From Lichenicola sp964247725 (GTDB lineage Bacteria; Pseudomonadota; Alphaproteobacteria; Acetobacterales; Acetobacteraceae): a stretch of 6,408 bases of DNA. The translations under genes were made by a program, and so were the position numbers. The stretch is taken from NCBI GenBank assembly GCA_964247725.1, contig CAXTVM010000089.1:1-6408 (forward strand). Direction: 5' to 3'. This document shows, in pieces, positions 6,280-6,408 of this stretch; position 1 is the first letter of the stretch; every line of letters starts with the position of its first letter. Below the pieces are notes generated by a model. That model was given only the letters and a program-made list of their open reading frames with translations, searched no databases and was not told the origin of the DNA.

Positions 6280-6348
6280 GGCGCCCGATCAACGGCAGAT
6301 CGCCGGCCGTGTCCAGACCCGACCGTGGCCGGGACAGGGCCATCGCAA
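6280..6348 (-). other. Esterase upstream region, no recognisable promoter
   Basis: This stretch should hold the esterase promoter. I find no convincing -35/-10 pair. TTGCGA on the minus strand (4 of 6 to TTGACA) near 6340 has no -10 partner at normal spacing. A short ACGGC/GCCGT inverted pair (6292-6310) is within chance expectation for such GC-rich DNA. Confidence 0.3.
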
Positions 6349-6408
6349 CTGAAGAGACGTGGAAGGAGAAGGCCAGGGCGCTGCCCTGGACCCGTTGGGG
6401 CCGCGGGC
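6349..6408 (+). repeat. Partial copy of GC-rich palindromic intergenic repeat, cut by the right edge
   Basis: This copy contains the core GAAGGCCAGGGCGCTGCCC followed by TGGACC. CCAGGGC and GCCCTGG (6373-6389) form a perfect 7-bp hairpin with a GCT loop. The 34 bases 6349-6382 match the reverse complement of 1-34 at 31 positions, including a tail with GAGACGTG outside the hairpin core. After GGACC it diverges from the central element and reaches GGGGCCGCGGGC at the edge, suggesting a shorter variant. The rest lies outside the window. Confidence 0.8.

Noticed and set aside
1841..6343. 1500-codon minus-strand open frame
   Set aside because: It runs antisense to the DUF4175 gene and out of frame through the esterase. 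Its translation is Arg/Gly/Pro/Gln-rich without motifs, while both genes it overlaps have clear family signatures in other frames.

Overview
This window is very GC-rich (about three quarters G+C by eye) and looks like chromosomal DNA of an alphaproteobacterium, most likely Rhodospirillales/Acetobacteraceae. Three things point there. LysA is directly followed by a DUF4175/TIGR02302 membrane protein, a pairing typical of alphaproteobacteria. The LysA N-terminus has the style I recall from Acetobacteraceae. The gene borders carry 'GAAGGCCAGGGC..CTGCCCTGGACC' palindromic repeats of the kind scattered between genes in that family. The family-level assignment rests on memory, not on a search.

Layout, left to right: (1) the edge of a palindromic repeat (1-34); (2) cdd, cytidine deaminase, on the minus strand (81-476); (3) a divergent promoter region of about 120 bp (477-596); (4) lysA, diaminopimelate decarboxylase, on the plus strand (597-1982); (5) a DUF4175/TIGR02302 inner-membrane protein whose ATG overlaps the lysA stop as ATGA (1979-4600); (6) a structured 122-bp inverted-repeat element between convergent genes (4601-4722); (7) a secreted type-B carboxylesterase on the minus strand (4723-6279); (8) its upstream region, then another copy of the repeat running off the right edge (6349-6408).

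lysA and the DUF4175 gene very probably form one translationally coupled operon. LysA consumes meso-diaminopimelate, which is both the lysine precursor and a peptidoglycan component. The DUF4175 protein is predicted to place about 690 residues outside the cytoplasmic membrane, so an envelope-related role is possible but unproven. cdd (pyrimidine salvage) and the esterase (an exported hydrolase) are separate transcription units with no evident link to the operon.

Most of the window is ordinary housekeeping sequence. I see no mobile-element proteins, CRISPR array, tRNA or rRNA. The parts worth a second look are the repeat family (a bipartite central copy plus two edge copies in inverted orientation sharing an extended tail), the uncharacterised DUF4175 protein, and the lack of Shine-Dalgarno sequences before all four genes.
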